A stretch of DNA of 48,591 bases from a virus: IMG/VR virus record IMGVR_UViG_3300036851_000128, positions 1-48,591 of that record; one strand, given 5' to 3'. Below, piece by piece: positions 22,743-31,019 of this stretch. The notes under the pieces were generated by a model. That model ran no database searches and had not been told where the DNA came from. It saw nothing but the letters and a program-made list of their open reading frames with translations. Each line of letters opens with the position of its first letter. Positions within the stretch are counted from its first letter, which is position 1. Position numbers and translations under genes: made by a program.

Positions 22743-23625
22743 ATTTCTGGTCGAATTGCGGGGCCAAATTCGGGTTGTTGCGCAAATACTCGATGGCGGA
22801 AGGCGGGACCGCTCCCGAGAAACCGCTCGGCGCGCCAGCAGGCGGCGACATGCCCGGACGATAGAGCGGGATCATCTCGCCATTCGGCCCGGTGACGACC
22901 TTGGGCATCGGCGACACATAGTCTTCCTTGAGAGTGCGGTCATTCACCATCGCGCCGTCGACCACCGTATGCGTGTCCAGCTTGCCGCCGCGCGCAATCG
23001 AACCGATCAGCCGCCCCGTGCGCGCATAGTTCGCCAGCCCCGCGTCCGACAGGTCCGCCTGCGTCAACTGGTCGACCGGAATGCCCATTTGCGCGAGCTG
23101 CGGCCCCCATTGCTGCACGACTGCCCCGCGTTGCGCTTGGGGCACCTTGGACAATTCCTCCGCCATGGACGCCAGCGCCAGCCCGTTTTTCTGGAACTGC
23201 TCGAACTGTTTCGCGCTCGCCTGATAGACCATGTTCTGAATCTGCATGGCCGTCTCGGGATCGGATTCGTACAGCGCGTTCAGCGCCTCCTGATTGATTT
23301 GGAGGCCGTCCGTGCGCGGCGGGAGCTTCGACGGGTGCACGAGGCTCTGCGGGGCTCCTGCGGCGGGCTCCTCATAGGATGGGTCCAGACGCCGTTCGAA
23401 CACGTCGCCGCTAGATGCTGGATCACCTCCTCCCGGTTGGGCCTGCGGTCGCGCGAACACTTTCGCCAGCGCCGTTTTGCGCTTGGCCTCTTCTTCGGCC
23501 TTGCGATCCTCGCGCTCGATCTGGCGATGCGTCAGCATTTCCTGCAAGCGCGCCTGCTTCGCGCCATGGTACACGCCGAGAATGCCGGGAACGTCGACTT
23601 CGGTGATGCCGTAGGGATTTGCCAT
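22675..23625 (-). CDS. Ejection protein (P22 gp20-like position)
   Basis: 316 residues. The N-terminal MANPYGITEVDVPGILGVYHGAKQARLQEML and following coiled coil are of the type found in phage DNA-transfer proteins. The middle is helical and Gln-rich (MQIQNMVYQASAKQFEQFQ); the C-terminus is Gly/Pro-rich. It follows the gp7-like gene by 1 bp. Probable internal virion protein released during infection. Confidence 0.75.
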   Translation of the reverse strand: MANPYGITEVDVPGILGVYHGAKQARLQEMLTHRQIEREDRKAEEEAKRKTALAKVFARPQAQPGGGDPASSGDVFERRLDPSYEEPAAGAPQSLVHPSKLPPRTDGLQINQEALNALYESDPETAMQIQNMVYQASAKQFEQFQKNGLALASMAEELSKVPQAQRGAVVQQWGPQLAQMGIPVDQLTQADLSDAGLANYARTGRLIGSIARGGKLDTHTVVDGAMVNDRTLKEDYVSPMPKVVTGPNGEMIPLYRPGMSPPAGAPSGFSGAVPPSAIEYLRNNPNLAPQFDQKYGAGAAQQYLGGASPTGSRTFP

Positions 23626-23626
23626 C

Positions 23627-24280
23627 CTACCCTCCCGGCCCCCAGCTTCCGAACCCGCCGCCCTTGTTGAACAGATAGGCGCTCAGGACATTGTTGATGC
23701 CCGAGTTGATCGCGGAGCCGGTGTTGGCATAGGCTGACGCGCGAGCGTTTCCGGCCGCGCCATAGGCGTTGATGATGTTATTCGTGGACGCCTGCCCCGC
23801 CGCTATCCCTGTATTCGTCGCAGCCTGCCCGACACCCGCGATCCCCGCCAGCCGGTTGTACCAGTTGCCGTATTCGCCGGAAGCGACGTTTTGCGCATAG
23901 TCGTTCGATGCCTTCAAAGCGGCACCCGAACCGAGCATTCCCCGCGCCGACGCCGAACGCTCAATCGCCTTCTTTCCTTCGTCCAGCCGAAACTGGTAAT
24001 CGGGCGATTCGAAGAACCCGCCGTAGGAACCCGGCCCTCCGCTGGTATCCGCTGCCGTCCCATTGAGCCCGTAGAGATCGCCCATCTTCATGATGGCCGC
24101 GCCGCCGGTCGTGCGCCACGGTGCAAGGTCCTCGCGGTCCTGATCGTATTGGCGACGCGCCTCCGCGACTTGCTGGTCGGCGGCTTTCCGTTGCGCTTTC
24201 GCCGCCTTGTTGCCGGATATGATCTGCGCGCCGGCCCCGAGCACGGCCGAACCGATGATCGCTGCGGTGATCCCGACCAT
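23627..24280 (-). CDS. Ejection protein (gp7-like, glycine-rich)
   Basis: 217 residues. An N-terminal hydrophobic helix (ITAAIIGSAVLGAGAQII) and a charged helix (KAAKAQRKAADQQVAEARRQYDQ) are followed by GSGAALKASNDYAQNVASGEYGNWYNRLAG, a block widely seen in phage DNA-transfer proteins. The Gly/Ala-rich end could insert in membrane. It overlaps the GNAT gene by one base. Confidence 0.8.
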   Translation of the reverse strand: MVGITAAIIGSAVLGAGAQIISGNKAAKAQRKAADQQVAEARRQYDQDREDLAPWRTTGGAAIMKMGDLYGLNGTAADTSGGPGSYGGFFESPDYQFRLDEGKKAIERSASARGMLGSGAALKASNDYAQNVASGEYGNWYNRLAGIAGVGQAATNTGIAAGQASTNNIINAYGAAGNARASAYANTGSAINSGINNVLSAYLFNKGGGFGSWGPGG

Positions 24281-24723
24281 CAGGAAAGCGTCCTGATATA
24301 GATATGCTCGCTCGGCTCATATCCTCGCGCCTGATAGAGGCGACCAAGGGCTTCCGCGCGCATGTGGTGCTGACAAGCCATGTTGAATGTCTGCGCGCCC
24401 ATTTCTTCGGCCTTGGCCTCGGCCATGGCCCATAGAGCGCGCGCGTCTTTCGCTTCGGGTTCGGCCCACCAGAATAGCTCGGTTGCGGTCAGGATATTGG
24501 CGTTAAAGTGCCACGGATGAACCATAGCGCCGAGCATGGCCGTGCAGTCGTCGTTGACGAGCAGAATGCCCTCTTCCGCGGCCATCAGGCCGGTGAGCAG
24601 CGCTTCACAAGTCTCGTGGTCCATCGGCACGCCGACGCGCGCCCACGCCACGGCTATGAAGCGTTCCGCCATTCCGAGCATTGCGGGAATATCGGCAGGG
24701 CTAGCGTCGCGAACCATCGGCAT
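24280..24723 (-). CDS. GNAT-family N-acetyltransferase
   Basis: 147 residues. MVRDASPADIPAMLGMAERF is the usual GNAT opening; LLVNDDCTAMLGAMVHP, ELFWWAEPEAKDARALWAMAEAKAEEMGA and the C-terminal LGRLYQARGYEPSE complete the fold. Related phage acetyltransferases often lie between tail and ejection genes; the substrate is unknown. Confidence 0.82.
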   Translation of the reverse strand: MPMVRDASPADIPAMLGMAERFIAVAWARVGVPMDHETCEALLTGLMAAEEGILLVNDDCTAMLGAMVHPWHFNANILTATELFWWAEPEAKDARALWAMAEAKAEEMGAQTFNMACQHHMRAEALGRLYQARGYEPSEHIYIRTLS

Positions 24724-24758
24724 CCAGACTGGCTAATCGACCGTTGTCTGGTGCGAAC

Positions 24759-24819
24759 TGCGGCCCGGTCAGCCGCAAGCATCTGCCTCGCGCGCCCTGC
24801 ATACCCTAGACGGGGCGCG
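24759..24819. promoter_or_regulatory. Two hairpins in 237-bp gap upstream of GNAT gene
   Basis: TGCGGC (24759-24764) pairs with GCCGCA (24772-24777). CGCGCCC (24791-24797) pairs with GGGCGCG (24813-24819), whose loop contains ATACCCTAG. They separate the late tail genes from the ejection block and may process or attenuate the leftward transcript. No U-tract was seen. Confidence 0.45.
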
Positions 24820-24841
24820 GGTGCAACGATAGGATGCACGC

Positions 24842-24964
24842 ATGCCGCCGCTTGTGCAAAGACTATGCTACATCCTGAACGACCAGGGCACCTATGACCG
24901 GCGCCCCTGGTTCAAGTCGCTGCCGATGTGGGCGCGGCGCGTAGTCTGGACCTTGCTCGCCTAG
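24842..24964 (+). CDS. Rightward small basic ORF, 40 aa (possible moron)
   Basis: 40 codons, opposite to its neighbours: MPPLVQRLCYILNDQGTYDR then FKSLPMWARRVVWTLLA. It is basic and amphipathic with tryptophans, and AGGA lies 9 bases upstream of ATG 24842. It ends in a CTAG palindrome shared with the converging leftward gene. Plausible small peptide, but unproven. Confidence 0.4.
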   Translation: MPPLVQRLCYILNDQGTYDRRPWFKSLPMWARRVVWTLLA

Positions 24965-25479
24965 GTCGCGGTGTCCGAAAGCATGATGAACTTGGTTCCC
25001 GAAGCCGTGACGATCGGGATGGTGCAGTCGGTCGTCACCCCCGAAGCTGCGGGCGTGGCAGTCGATTCGAAGCTGGCTGCGCGAACCAACGGCGCAGCGG
25101 TCGTTGTCCCGATGCTCACCCCATTGATGAAGTTGCGGAACGCCAGCATATCGGCTTCGCGAGTCAGGACACGGTTATTCGCGTCGGCGGTAATATCCGC
25201 AACGTCGCCAGCGCTGCCCTGATGGCGACCAATGACCGAACAGGCCATGCCTTCGTCGAGCATGCCGCGCGTCACGCCGTTGTCGGCGATCGAAAGCGTC
25301 ACGCCGTCCGCAACCGCGCCGCCCCCCTGCAAGCCTCCCGCCGCGGGCGTCGCCACTTCTCCCGCCTGCGCTTCGTCGGCCGTCGTGTTCAGCGACACGA
25401 AGTAGCGATACCAGGCCGGATTCATGAGGCCGTTGCTGTCGACCACGGGAGTTCGCGCAGGGGGGATGTTGAGCGCCAT
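24961..25479 (-). CDS. Tail-associated structural protein, 172 aa
   Basis: 172 residues, beginning MALNIPPARTPVVDSNGLMNPAWYRYF, a frequent opening of phage tail proteins that follow gp10-type genes. The middle and end are beta-rich and repetitive. It could be a tail needle or tip component in the place occupied by P22 gp26, but there is no long coiled coil like that of gp26. Starts one base after the gp10-like stop. Confidence 0.68.
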   Translation of the reverse strand: MALNIPPARTPVVDSNGLMNPAWYRYFVSLNTTADEAQAGEVATPAAGGLQGGGAVADGVTLSIADNGVTRGMLDEGMACSVIGRHQGSAGDVADITADANNRVLTREADMLAFRNFINGVSIGTTTAAPLVRAASFESTATPAASGVTTDCTIPIVTASGTKFIMLSDTAT

Positions 25480-26841
25480 CTATCTTATGTCAGCGAAATA
25501 CGAAATGACCAGTCGCCGCGTCTTGCTCGGCATCTGGAGCCGGATTTTAAGCTGGCGGAACTGCACCCCCAATCGCCAGACGGCGCGTGTCATATATTCA
25601 CCGACCGCACCCAATGAGCGCCAAAGCTCGTTCGACCACTGCCTGCCGCCATCCCTGCTGTACTGGAGGATGATTTGCGGGTCCGGATCGGCTGTATTCC
25701 CAACGCCCGTCTCGCAATAGACTTCGAAGGCATAGAGCGTCGCCAGTTCACGCCCTTTCGCCAGCCCCGGAATCTCGATGATGACCGGGATCGGATCGCT
25801 GTCCTCGGTGTCGACGTCGAAGCTCGTAGTATAGAGCTTGCCAGTATAGGCATCGCCCAAAATCGTTTCGCCGTAAGCCGTGCAGGCGCAGGAAACGCGG
25901 TAATTGTCCCTGCCGAACGACTTGCGCTCTGCCCATGCTCCCGTCGCCATGTCATAGGCGAAAGAGCCTACATCGGTGTTGAGCACGTAGAATTTATGGC
26001 CCTGGATCGTATAGGTGAAGGCGCGGAACCACGCGGCCCCAGCTATCCGGTGTTCGATCGCATGTGTCGAAATCCGCACTGGATCATAACCGTTCAGCCG
26101 GTAGATAACCAGATCGTCGCCGACGAAATGCAGCGAATTGTCGATCTTGATCAGGCTGTTCTTGTCGACGCAGCCGCGCTCGATGAAGGCGTTCCCCTGC
26201 CGCGTGAAAGGAAAGTCCGCGGCACCCGAATTGTACCAGATTTCCCATGTGTCGACGCCGGGAAAATGCAATTCCCTGTGATCGTTGACAACCCCGACCA
26301 GATAATCCGGAGCGCCTTCGACCGTCGCCACGTCGAGCGGGTCATAGACCAATCCCGCATTCAGTCCCGAAATGATGAACTGGTCGGACTGGTACACCGT
26401 CCACGCAAAATAGCCGTCGATATAGGCAACGTCCGAAACTTGCGGGAGATTGGGAATCGCGGTGTTCAATACCCCTCCGGACAGGACATAGCCGGTGTCC
26501 TGATTGACGCCTCCGTGAATCGCTATTTCTGCCCCATTGTCGACCATGCGGACAGGGCCGCTCCCTGCGACGGTCCCAAGGCTCGTGGGGGAGCCGGCGG
26601 CCGAAATACTGTGGAGTGTCGTTCCGATGACAGCATAGAGCGTCGCGATCACCCGGTGAACGCCCCTGACAGGCAAGGCAGAGATGTTGGCGAACACCGA
26701 CAGCCCCGGCAGCGCCATGATTGCGAAAGCGTCGTATTTGTCGCCTTCGGACAGCTCGGCGAACGCGTTGACGAGTTCGGCGCCGCCCCATGGTTTCGAG
26801 CGGCCCTCAGACTGCTGGAGGGCGGGAAGGAGCTTACGCAC
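25480..26841 (-). CDS. P22 gp10-like packaged-DNA stabilisation / tail protein
   Basis: 453 residues, beta-propeller-like. Blocks such as NAFAELSEGDKYDAFAIMALPGLSVF, RGVHRVIATLYAVIG, FPGVDTWEIWYNSGAADFPFTRQ, ERGCVDKNSLIKIDNSLHFVGDD and FAYDMATGAW are those of P22 tail accessory gp10. It joins gp4 to the tail tip and closes the head after packaging. Overlaps the gp4-like gene by 8 bp. Confidence 0.88.
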   Translation of the reverse strand: MRKLLPALQQSEGRSKPWGGAELVNAFAELSEGDKYDAFAIMALPGLSVFANISALPVRGVHRVIATLYAVIGTTLHSISAAGSPTSLGTVAGSGPVRMVDNGAEIAIHGGVNQDTGYVLSGGVLNTAIPNLPQVSDVAYIDGYFAWTVYQSDQFIISGLNAGLVYDPLDVATVEGAPDYLVGVVNDHRELHFPGVDTWEIWYNSGAADFPFTRQGNAFIERGCVDKNSLIKIDNSLHFVGDDLVIYRLNGYDPVRISTHAIEHRIAGAAWFRAFTYTIQGHKFYVLNTDVGSFAYDMATGAWAERKSFGRDNYRVSCACTAYGETILGDAYTGKLYTTSFDVDTEDSDPIPVIIEIPGLAKGRELATLYAFEVYCETGVGNTADPDPQIILQYSRDGGRQWSNELWRSLGAVGEYMTRAVWRLGVQFRQLKIRLQMPSKTRRLVISYFADIR

Positions 26842-27520
26842 GCATGCCCTCGAAATCGGGCTTGAGGAACACGCTCGCGGGCTCGTTGTCCCAACCCTGG
26901 AGCCCCGCGTACAGGTCCGCCGCCATGCCGACGATCAGCTTGCCCTGGTTCGGGTCGTTGACCGGATATTGCGGCATCAGCCGGACGGCGAGGTTATAGA
27001 CGACCGCCTCCAGCCATTCCTGCGGCATGTCGAGATTGTCGGCATTGGTGACCAGATCGTTCATCCGCCGCAGATACGTCATGTGGATGGTGAACTGGCT
27101 CGCTGCGGAGGAAGAGGGCGCGGGCCACAGATACAGCGTCCCCGTCGAGGCCTGCGGGTCGTAGTAGAAATTGACCGGCGTTGACGGAGAAGCCGTTTTG
27201 TTGGGCTGGTCGAAATACTCGGTTCTCGAAAACATGCCCAGCGGCGTATCGATCCCGCTCTGGCGCCTGCGAACCGACAACACGCGCATTGGCTTGGGGC
27301 TGATCGCATAGGCCGCGGTATCGGCCACCAGCGCCACCGTGCCTTCGGTCAGCGTCCAGAGATGTTCCTGAGCCCCCCACGTCTTGACCAGCAGATTGAG
27401 CGCGCGCATTCCGTCCGCAGCCATTCTGTCAGTCAGGGCCTCTCCCTCTTGGGCGATTCCAAGCGTGTTGAACGCCGCTTCGACAATCTCGATGGCGGTC
27501 AGATTATAGGTGACGCTCAT
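26834..27520 (-). CDS. P22 gp4-like tail accessory factor
   Basis: 228 residues. EIVEAAFNTLGIAQEGEALTDRMAADGMRALNLLVKTW and RMNDLVTNADNLDMPQEWLEAVVYNLAVRLMPQY are hallmarks of P22 gp4-type adaptors, which bind under the portal. In P22, gp4 also has muramidase activity; nothing here shows that. It overlaps its neighbours by 4 and 8 bp. Confidence 0.88.
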   Translation of the reverse strand: MSVTYNLTAIEIVEAAFNTLGIAQEGEALTDRMAADGMRALNLLVKTWGAQEHLWTLTEGTVALVADTAAYAISPKPMRVLSVRRRQSGIDTPLGMFSRTEYFDQPNKTASPSTPVNFYYDPQASTGTLYLWPAPSSSAASQFTIHMTYLRRMNDLVTNADNLDMPQEWLEAVVYNLAVRLMPQYPVNDPNQGKLIVGMAADLYAGLQGWDNEPASVFLKPDFEGMRA

Positions 27521-27813
27521 AGCGAAGCCGTCTCCCCTTCTTCAAACAGGGGATCGCCGTCCTGAAGGATGACCGGCGTTTGATCCTCAAACGTGATGTT
27601 CTCGGCGAGAAAACTGTCTTCGGGCTCGGGACGGGCGAACGGGAGCGCCTGATTGTCCCTGACTCCACGCACGAAGTCCTGCGGGTTGCGCTTGTCGACG
27701 AAGCGGCGATCGACCATTTCGCCGTCCCATTGCTTCACCAGCGAGGACAGCGGGACCTTGAACCCCGAGGCGGGGTCTATCGCCTGAGGTTCCGGAAGCC
27801 GGCGGCGGCGCAC
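27517..27813 (-). CDS. Conserved head-tail region protein, 98 aa
   Basis: 98 residues with a GTG start. The motif QWDGEMVDRRFVDKRNPQDFVRGV recurs in phages with gp4/gp10-type tails and sits directly before gp4 here. The C-terminus is acidic (EDSFLAENITFEDQ). Probably a small virion or assembly protein; role unknown. Confidence 0.75.
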   Translation of the reverse strand: MRRRRLPEPQAIDPASGFKVPLSSLVKQWDGEMVDRRFVDKRNPQDFVRGVRDNQALPFARPEPEDSFLAENITFEDQTPVILQDGDPLFEEGETASL

Positions 27814-27814
27814 G

Positions 27815-28129
27815 TCACCCCGTCCTGAACCATTTCGAGGCAGTCGCGGAATAGACGAACTGCGCGAAGCCGCCGAGCGCGAGCGTCGTCAGTGTCCCGA
27901 CGATCGTCCCCGTGATCGTGAGAGCGGTGATGATTTGCGCCGCAGCGACGCGAAACAACTGCCCTTCAACCGGGCTCGCCGGCAAGACGACGGTCAGAGT
28001 CGCCAGCGTGCCTGCCGGATCGAGGAACAGCGTGTTGACGCCGGGATTCGCGGTAACGGTCTGGCCCGTCGTCGGCTGGGCATATTGCGTCGTGACGATG
28101 TGCGAGGGAGGCGGCGCGTTGTACGACAT
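27815..28129 (-). CDS. Small beta-rich structural protein, 104 aa
   Basis: 104 residues from ATG 28129. Beta-rich, Thr/Ala/Val-rich (GTLATLTVVLPASPVEGQLFRVAAAQIITALTITG), like small head- or tail-decorating domains. It lies between two other structural genes with gaps of 1 bp. Function inferred from location. Confidence 0.7.
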   Translation of the reverse strand: MSYNAPPPSHIVTTQYAQPTTGQTVTANPGVNTLFLDPAGTLATLTVVLPASPVEGQLFRVAAAQIITALTITGTIVGTLTTLALGGFAQFVYSATASKWFRTG

Positions 28130-28130
28130 C

Positions 28131-29102
28131 CTACCACTCCCTTGCGGAAATGTTCTTGGTCCCCGATCCGCCATGAATGACGGTGATTGCCGACGTGCCG
28201 GTAAGGCCGGCGGGCGGCTCAAGGTGGCCGCCGTTCATCGCGATCTTGTAATTCCCGGAGCCCGCAGCCGCGACCGCTGCGCCGTCGAAATTAACCCAGA
28301 CATCGGTATCGGTGTCGTTGCGGATCATGAAGCCCTTGCGGGCAGTATTGGCCGCCATGAGCGTCTGGCTGGTGACGGTGACACCAATCGAGCGGTCGGT
28401 CCCGGTAAGCGCGCAAGGGACGGTGCGCTGGCCTGTCGTATCGCCTTTCGTGCGAACATGCTGCGCGCCGTCCCAAAGCAGAGGGAACGTCAATAGAGGG
28501 CGTCCGGCTGTCGGGCTGCCGGGGGTGGCGATGCCGACGGCGTTATTCGTGATCGCGTCTGACGGAGTGATCGCAGTCGAAGTGACCTGAAAGATCGGTT
28601 CCGCCCGCGTGTTGCACTGCACGTCACCGCGCTGGCCATTGGCGAGCGTCGGCGCGGTCGAATTATAGACGCCGCCGATCTTGACCGGATTGCCGCTGTC
28701 GGCAACACCGGAGGCTACGTTGCCGCCGATGATCAGCGGCGTACCGCTGGTGACGCCCTGAACAGAAATGACGTCCGCCGATGGCGTGCCCGCCGTGCCG
28801 AGCGCGGGTTGCTTGGCGAGCACAGAAGCCAGACGCGCATTGACCGATCCCGCTGCGGGCGTCGTAATGTCGCCAAGGCGCGCGTTGATCAGCGTCTCTT
28901 GCGTGATCTGGTCGTCTTGCTTCGCCGCAGTGGCGCCCCCCGGCGTCCCGCCGCCCGTCACGTTGAGCGGATTGCCGGACGTCCCCAGGATCGCGCCGAG
29001 CCCGTCGTCCAGCGCGAAATGCTGAATGAACGTGTCCTTGCCGGCAGACGAGAGGATGGTCCCGTAGAGCCAGTCGGACTTGGTGAATCGCTTATCCGCC
29101 AT
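28131..29102 (-). CDS. Structural virion protein, 323 aa
   Basis: 323 residues. An N-terminal segment (KSDWLYGTILSSAGKDTFIQHF) precedes a Gly/Thr/Ala-rich beta domain and a C-terminal FMIRNDTDTDVWVNFDG...YKIAMNGGHLEPPAG block typical of capsid or tail-fibre decoration in phages. It overlaps the 54-aa gene by 11 bp. Exact role unknown. Confidence 0.72.
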   Translation of the reverse strand: MADKRFTKSDWLYGTILSSAGKDTFIQHFALDDGLGAILGTSGNPLNVTGGGTPGGATAAKQDDQITQETLINARLGDITTPAAGSVNARLASVLAKQPALGTAGTPSADVISVQGVTSGTPLIIGGNVASGVADSGNPVKIGGVYNSTAPTLANGQRGDVQCNTRAEPIFQVTSTAITPSDAITNNAVGIATPGSPTAGRPLLTFPLLWDGAQHVRTKGDTTGQRTVPCALTGTDRSIGVTVTSQTLMAANTARKGFMIRNDTDTDVWVNFDGAAVAAAGSGNYKIAMNGGHLEPPAGLTGTSAITVIHGGSGTKNISAREW

Positions 29103-29256
29103 CGGGGATTTCTTCCCATCCGTTGCGCTTGATGGCCGCCGCCAATTTGCGATCCCCTCTCGCTTCGGAGAGCGGAATTTCCTTCAGCACGCCGCCATCG
29201 AGGTTGAGGATGACGTAGCTGCTCCCGCGCACTTCACCCTCGATCCGCCGCTTCAT
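29092..29256 (-). CDS. Small hypothetical protein, 54 aa
   Basis: 54 codons: MKRRIEGEVRGSSYVILNLD, then GVLKEIPLSEARGDRK. The start overlaps the previous stop (ATGA) and its 3' end overlaps the 323-aa structural gene. It reads like a small beta-strand domain with charged helix. Function unknown. Confidence 0.65.
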   Translation of the reverse strand: MKRRIEGEVRGSSYVILNLDGGVLKEIPLSEARGDRKLAAAIKRNGWEEIPDGG

Positions 29257-29369
29257 TCCAGTTCCTTGGGAATGCTCCAGCCGTTGGCGCGCGCGAGAGC
29301 GATCAGCATGGCGAACCGCGTTTCGAGATCGGGTTTCGGCTTCGCTGCCTTTCCGGACTTGTCAGTCAT
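29253..29369 (-). CDS. Small hypothetical protein, 38 aa
   Basis: 38 codons beginning MTDKSGKAAKPKPDLETRFA, ending in an ATGA overlap with the 54-aa gene. AGAGG precedes ATG 29369. Small helical protein of the head operon. Coding is supported mainly by the overlaps and codon-like composition. Confidence 0.55.
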   Translation of the reverse strand: MTDKSGKAAKPKPDLETRFAMLIALARANGWSIPKELE

Positions 29370-29371
29370 AG

Positions 29372-30061
29372 CTACCTCTTCTTCGCTGCCAGGACGTAAT
29401 CGAGCGTCATCGTCTTCGCGACGGCCTCGCCGTTCTGGATGCCGAAACTGATGGTCAATTCGGTGTCGGGAAGATAGGTCGACGAGCCGTCGAGCGTGGT
29501 GACCAGAGCGTCGTTGACGAACACCAGCACCGCGGACTTGCCGTCATAGTACCAGCCGACCGTGACGAAGGTGTCGGTGACCAGCGTAGTGGCGGTCGCG
29601 GACGTGCTGCCGGTGGTAGCGTTCTTGCGACAGACCGCGGTCAGCGTCGCCGAGCCGTCCGCCTTGATGAAGTAGATCCCGTCCGTCGCATCGAGCGGCG
29701 TCGTGTCGGTGACCTGGAGGCCGATCACGACATCGCTCTGCGTCGCGTCAGATACCTTGAACAGCGCCTTGAACAGCGCCGGCTTGCCGGCCTCCATCAG
29801 GAAGCTCTCGCCGACCTTCTGGCTGAAGCTCGCGTCGTCGTCCGCTGCCGCGTTGGTGATCAGCAGCAGACCGCCGTCGCCATCGGTCAATGCCTGCGTC
29901 GCGCTTCCCGTCTCGGTGACGGTCCAATCGCCTGCGACATAGCGATCGAAGTCGTCGAAGAACGTGTGCCAGAGCGACGGATCGGGCTCGCCGTACATGC
30001 CCGTGGTCGTGCCGGGCTCGGCGTTGGTGACGCCGGAGGGAAAACGGGTTGGTGCGGCCAT
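29372..30061 (-). CDS. Structural protein with lectin-like beta sandwich, 229 aa
   Basis: 229 residues, beta-rich. FFDDFDRYVAGDWTVTETGS opens and FSQKVGESFLMEAGKPALFKALFKVSDATQSDVVIGLQVTD continues a fold seen in many phage capsid-region proteins, reminiscent of concanavalin-type sandwiches. Probably a capsid decoration protein. Precedes the small-gene pair; a structured gap lies upstream. Confidence 0.75.
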   Translation of the reverse strand: MAAPTRFPSGVTNAEPGTTTGMYGEPDPSLWHTFFDDFDRYVAGDWTVTETGSATQALTDGDGGLLLITNAAADDDASFSQKVGESFLMEAGKPALFKALFKVSDATQSDVVIGLQVTDTTPLDATDGIYFIKADGSATLTAVCRKNATTGSTSATATTLVTDTFVTVGWYYDGKSAVLVFVNDALVTTLDGSSTYLPDTELTISFGIQNGEAVAKTMTLDYVLAAKKR

Positions 30062-30069
30062 GGTGACAT

Positions 30070-30110
30070 CCTAGCGTTCATACGAACGTCGCCGATCTGG
30101 CGACGCTAGG
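30070..30110. promoter_or_regulatory. Cloverleaf-like three-way junction element
   Basis: Outer stem CCTAGCG (30070-30076) with CGCTAGG (30104-30110) encloses two hairpins: TTC-ATAC-GAA (30077-30086), extendable to CGTTC/GAACG, and TCGCC-GATCT-GGCGA (30089-30103), extendable to CGTCGCC/GGCGACG. The whole 41 bp is nearly fully paired. It lies in the 89-bp gap between the EndoVII-type gene and the structural gene on the leftward transcript. Could be a processing site, terminator or recombination site. Confidence 0.6.
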
Positions 30111-30150
30111 TATGCCCTGGATGTCTAGAGGGCCGTGGCGCCCATATACC

Positions 30151-30954
30151 CTATGTCGCGTGGGCTTCCAAATACTTTATCGCAGCTCGCAGACGCTCCG
30201 GATCGTCGCAGAAATTGCCTAGGCCGCCGTTGCACTGCGAACAGAGCAACGCGCGAACTGCGCCAGTCTTGTGGCAGTGATCAACGGACAGATCGCGCGG
30301 GGTTCCAAGAGTCCGATGCATCACACGCTCTTCTTCGCGGCAAATCGCACACCGATTTCCTTGCGCCGCTTTCATGGCTTCATATTCGACAGCGGAAAGC
30401 CCGTAAGCCTTCATCACCACACTATGCCGACGCTGGACAACGCGATCCGCAGCCATGAGGCGTGAGTATCTCAGCGGGTCATCGCTGTGTTTCAGCCCTT
30501 CAAATTTCGGCGCCACCCAGCGAAAGTTAGTCGCGCTCCACGGCTCTTTGGGGGACAGTTTGCGAAGCTTGTGTTCTGGCGTTGGCCGTTCACCCACATC
30601 CCTCACGAACTGCCAAAAGTCCTTCCACGATTCTGGGAACTCAGCACGCGCCTGATTTCTGATCCAATAATATGTGTGCGCTAGGGGGTGGTCGTTTATA
30701 TGGCCCAAGCGGTCAAATCGCTCGTGCTCAGCCACCCCATGCTTCCTGAACCGCCGGTAGTGCATGTCACAGTAGCCTTGGGCCACGCTCAGATTTGAGC
30801 ACGTGGCAACCGAACACGGCTTGCGGACTTTGACGTACTCGGGCGTGCCATTTTTCTTCTCGCGATAGTAGCACGCTGCGCAGAGCCCGTGCCCCGCTAT
30901 TCGATAGACTTGCTTGGAGCAAAATGTGCACGTTTTCAGTGTTTTGGCGCGCAT
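30151..30954 (-). CDS. Endonuclease VII-type HNH (His-Me finger) nuclease
   Basis: 267 residues. N-terminal cysteine pairs (CTFCSKQ...[15 protein letters not shown]...GYCDMHYRR) form zinc-knuckle DNA-binding units. The C-terminus has the EndoVII core CAIC...[41 protein letters not shown]. It interrupts the late head operon, as homing nucleases often do; recombination or packaging nuclease is an alternative. Its SD lies within a terminator hairpin, see 30957-30988. Confidence 0.88.
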   Translation of the reverse strand: MRAKTLKTCTFCSKQVYRIAGHGLCAACYYREKKNGTPEYVKVRKPCSVATCSNLSVAQGYCDMHYRRFRKHGVAEHERFDRLGHINDHPLAHTYYWIRNQARAEFPESWKDFWQFVRDVGERPTPEHKLRKLSPKEPWSATNFRWVAPKFEGLKHSDDPLRYSRLMAADRVVQRRHSVVMKAYGLSAVEYEAMKAAQGNRCAICREEERVMHRTLGTPRDLSVDHCHKTGAVRALLCSQCNGGLGNFCDDPERLRAAIKYLEAHAT

Positions 30955-30956
30955 GG

Positions 30957-30988
30957 AAAGGCCTCCGAAGTTCCCAACGGAGGCCTTT
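30957..30988 (-). terminator. Terminator after capsid gene; stem contains nuclease SD
   Basis: AAAGGCCTCCG (30957-30967) and CGGAGGCCTTT (30978-30988) are a perfect 11-bp stem with a 10-base loop, in the 65-bp gap after the capsid gene. On the leftward strand the 3' arm is CGGAGGCCTTT, so GGAGG lies seven bases before ATG 30954 of the nuclease. Folding would hide the ribosome binding site. It also works as a rightward terminator. Confidence 0.8.
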
Positions 30989-31019
30989 GTACTACTACAG
31001 GTTTAACTGGTCAAGTACC

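Noticed and set aside
22756-23670. 304-codon plus-strand frame
   Set aside because: Antisense shadow of the ejection protein; Arg/His-rich with no motif.
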